From Nitriliruptor sp040882075 (GTDB lineage: Bacteria > Actinomycetota > Nitriliruptoria > Nitriliruptorales > Nitriliruptoraceae): a stretch of 64,000 nucleotides of DNA. The notes under the pieces were generated by a model. The model had not been told where the DNA came from and searched no databases. It was given only the letters and a program-made list of their open reading frames with translations. Shown one piece after another: positions 62,001 to 64,000 of the stretch. Positions within the stretch are counted from its first letter, which is position 1; every line of letters starts with the position of its first letter. The position numbers and the translations under genes were made by a program. The DNA is taken from contig NZ_JBBEBZ010000164.1 in NCBI RefSeq assembly GCF_040882075.1, forward strand, positions 9,407 to 73,406. The letters run 5' to 3'.

Positions 62001-62374
62001 AACAACAGGTTCGGCAGCGCTTGCAGCTTCCTCCACTGCGCCTTGTCGTGATCGCCGCGGAACCGCCGCGGGTCGGCGCCCTTCTCCGGGGCCTTCAGCT
62101 CGACGAACCCGGTCAGGGCGTCGGCGTAGCTGACCGCCAGATCCGGGCGCACGTGCAGCTCGCCGAGCGACGATTCTCCGACGATCGTCAGTCGCGCCGG
62201 ATCGAACCCCGCCAGCGCCACCAGGTCCGCCAGCAACACCTCCATCGGGCCACGCAGCTGGTCCTCACGCGACCCTGTGACCGCGACCGCGCCGAGCTTC
62301 GCGGCGACCACCTCGCCGAACCGCGAGACGGCGGCGCTCAAGGTTGACGGATGGTCCACGCCGAGACTCCTCAC
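59048..62374 (-). CDS. single-chain restriction-modification enzyme (type IIG/ISP-like)
   Basis: This protein of 1108 residues has an N-terminal nuclease-like region (RPDLAVSYADALTGFVELKA near residue 80 fits the PD-ExK pattern). An N6-adenine methyltransferase follows: SYYTPPEVVDAM, the SAM motif VLDPAVGTGTFLLAVL near residue 375 and the catalytic NPPYGEKA near 485. A C-terminal target-recognition-like region closes it. Cutting and methylation in one chain would not need partner subunits. No separate specificity gene is adjacent. The GTG at 62374 is the assumed start; another GTG lies 15 bases on. Confidence 0.85.
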   Translation of the reverse strand: MRSLGVDHPSTLSAAVSRFGEVVAAKLGAVAVTGSREDQLRGPMEVLLADLVALAGFDPARLTIVGESSLGELHVRPDLAVSYADALTGFVELKAPEKGADPRRFRGDHDKAQWRKLQALPNLLFSSGGEFSLWRSGELVGRVVRLDGDVESAGADLAAPDQLVALIADFLSWEPYVPRGPRELAELSARMCRLVRDEVRDQLTVGSATLAHLHRDWRTTLVPGADDESFADGFAQTVTFGLLLARARGIEFGGSIEAAARELGQTHSLIGTALDVFTREVGQRDGLLTSLATVQRVLAVVDWPTISKGDPEAWLYFYEHFLQVYDPALRKQTGSYYTPPEVVDAMTRLVDVALRDHLGKHRGLADPSVTVLDPAVGTGTFLLAVLRSIAATLTDLEGEHAVAAALDDALGRISGFELQLGPFAVAQLRVMAELAELGVAAHRAASVRLYVVDTLADAHDEDPLHAGMLYRPLTASMRGANQVKREVPVTVVLGNPPYGEKAAGEGGWIEQGTPGAKVSAPLDDWMPPKEWGVGAHAKHLYNPYVYFWRWATWKVFDQPPESDTGIVCFITVAGFLSGPGFQQMRDYLRRRGDAIYVIDCSPEGHQPAVSTRVFQGVQQPVCIVMVVRDGETGPDTPAPVAFRQLPAGSRTTKFDALADVTLTDGWEPAPDGWREPFLAEGRHAWRDYPHLDDLFRYSGSGVMPGRTWPIAPDRSTLETRWRTLQAEKDPVRKADLFSEHPTDRRISSELGDGLPGLLHRKGAIVYDDGPCPQPVRIGYRSFDRQWIIGDKRVINRPNPTLWRVRSEQQIYLTALPPRAPTNGPGVTATGLVPDLHHYRGSFGGRAYPLWLDADGTEPNVNPGLLDLLGTRLGRTVTAPDLFAYVAAVVGHPGYTTSFADDLATPGIRVPVTVDMALFDRAVEAGRRVLWLHTYGERFIDATASPPRPAGAPRTAEPPLLRGPFGEAFPDAIAYDPVSRELRVGDGVVGPVAPAVRAYEVSGVNVLDKWFGYRRATRVKPKMGDRRDSQLEAIRPERWPSAYTTELLELLHVLTEVVELEREQATLLDEIVVGPLLGVEDLTAGDVLPVAKAARKPERLAVTQDRLDV

Positions 62375-62447
62375 CCGCGCCGGCGCCGTGACCGTAGACG
62401 TTCGGTGCGACAGCTCGCCGCGCCAGGCGGGCGAGCTGCCTGGCGAC

Positions 62448-64000
<1,553 letters not shown>

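Noticed and set aside
59579..62347. Plus-strand open frame of 922 residues
   Set aside because: It lies opposite the methyltransferase gene and is Arg/Gly/Val/His-rich without motifs; typical antisense open frame.

Overview
The window is GC-rich DNA from an actinobacterium. This is suggested by frequent GTG starts, an Lsr2-type domain, a LytR-CpsA-Psr protein and Abi/VapBC-type modules. The exact lineage cannot be fixed from sequence reading alone; a deep-branching actinobacterium of the Nitriliruptoria kind is a guess. A run of 100 N at 57783-57882 shows that this is a draft scaffold.

Layout. 1-2892 holds the 5' part of a large SEC-C motif gene on the minus strand. 2893-6120 is accessory DNA with a frameshifted DUF433/DUF5615 toxin pair, an intact RES-Xre toxin-antitoxin pair and gene remnants. 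6120-36800 is a 30.6 kb block bounded by two 49-bp copies of the 3' half of a tRNA-Ala gene. It carries a DUF6933 gene (frameshifted), thiC under a TPP riboswitch, bluB under a cobalamin riboswitch, a 21-gene cobalamin operon on the minus strand (cbtB at 34704 down to cobS at 10080) under a second cobalamin riboswitch, and a cobA-hemD fusion. 36752-45139 is a second block of 8.3 kb that ends at the complete tRNA-Ala(CGC). It carries an intact AbiEi/AbiEii pair, a decayed second AbiE pair, an IS630 remnant, a chimeric IS30 transposase, VapBC and an Xre regulator. From 45246 to the right end the content looks like core chromosome: an LCP cell-wall enzyme, a translin-like protein, molybdenum-cofactor genes (moaC, moeA, a mobA-fdhD fusion), galU, a 5-formyl-THF cyclo-ligase, uppP, an S9 peptidase and ettA. 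A small toxin-antitoxin pair and a single-chain restriction-modification enzyme are interspersed.

How the genes work together. The cobalamin operon reads as an almost unbroken chain of ATGA/GTGA overlaps. It encodes cobalt uptake (CbtAB), the corrin ring (CbiX, CobI, CbiG-CobJ, CobM, CbiD, CobL, CobH, CobB), a second metal chelatase (CobN plus a ChlI-ChlD fusion), adenosylation (CobO), amidation (CobQ) and nucleotide-loop assembly (CobD, CobU-CobC fusion, CobT, CobS, CobC). BluB supplies the lower ligand. Ring genes of the anaerobic type (CbiX, CbiD, CbiG; no CobG) sit beside an oxygen-dependent BluB and an aerobic-type CobN. No CobK/CbiJ or precorrin-2 dehydrogenase is seen in the window. 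An alkaline-phosphatase-superfamily protein related to archaeal-type phosphoglycerate mutase lies inside the operon and has no assigned cobalamin role.

The three tRNA-Ala repeats, each next to its own hairpin, suggest that the cofactor genes lie on a tandem array of integrated elements. No integrase gene was found, so this is inference.
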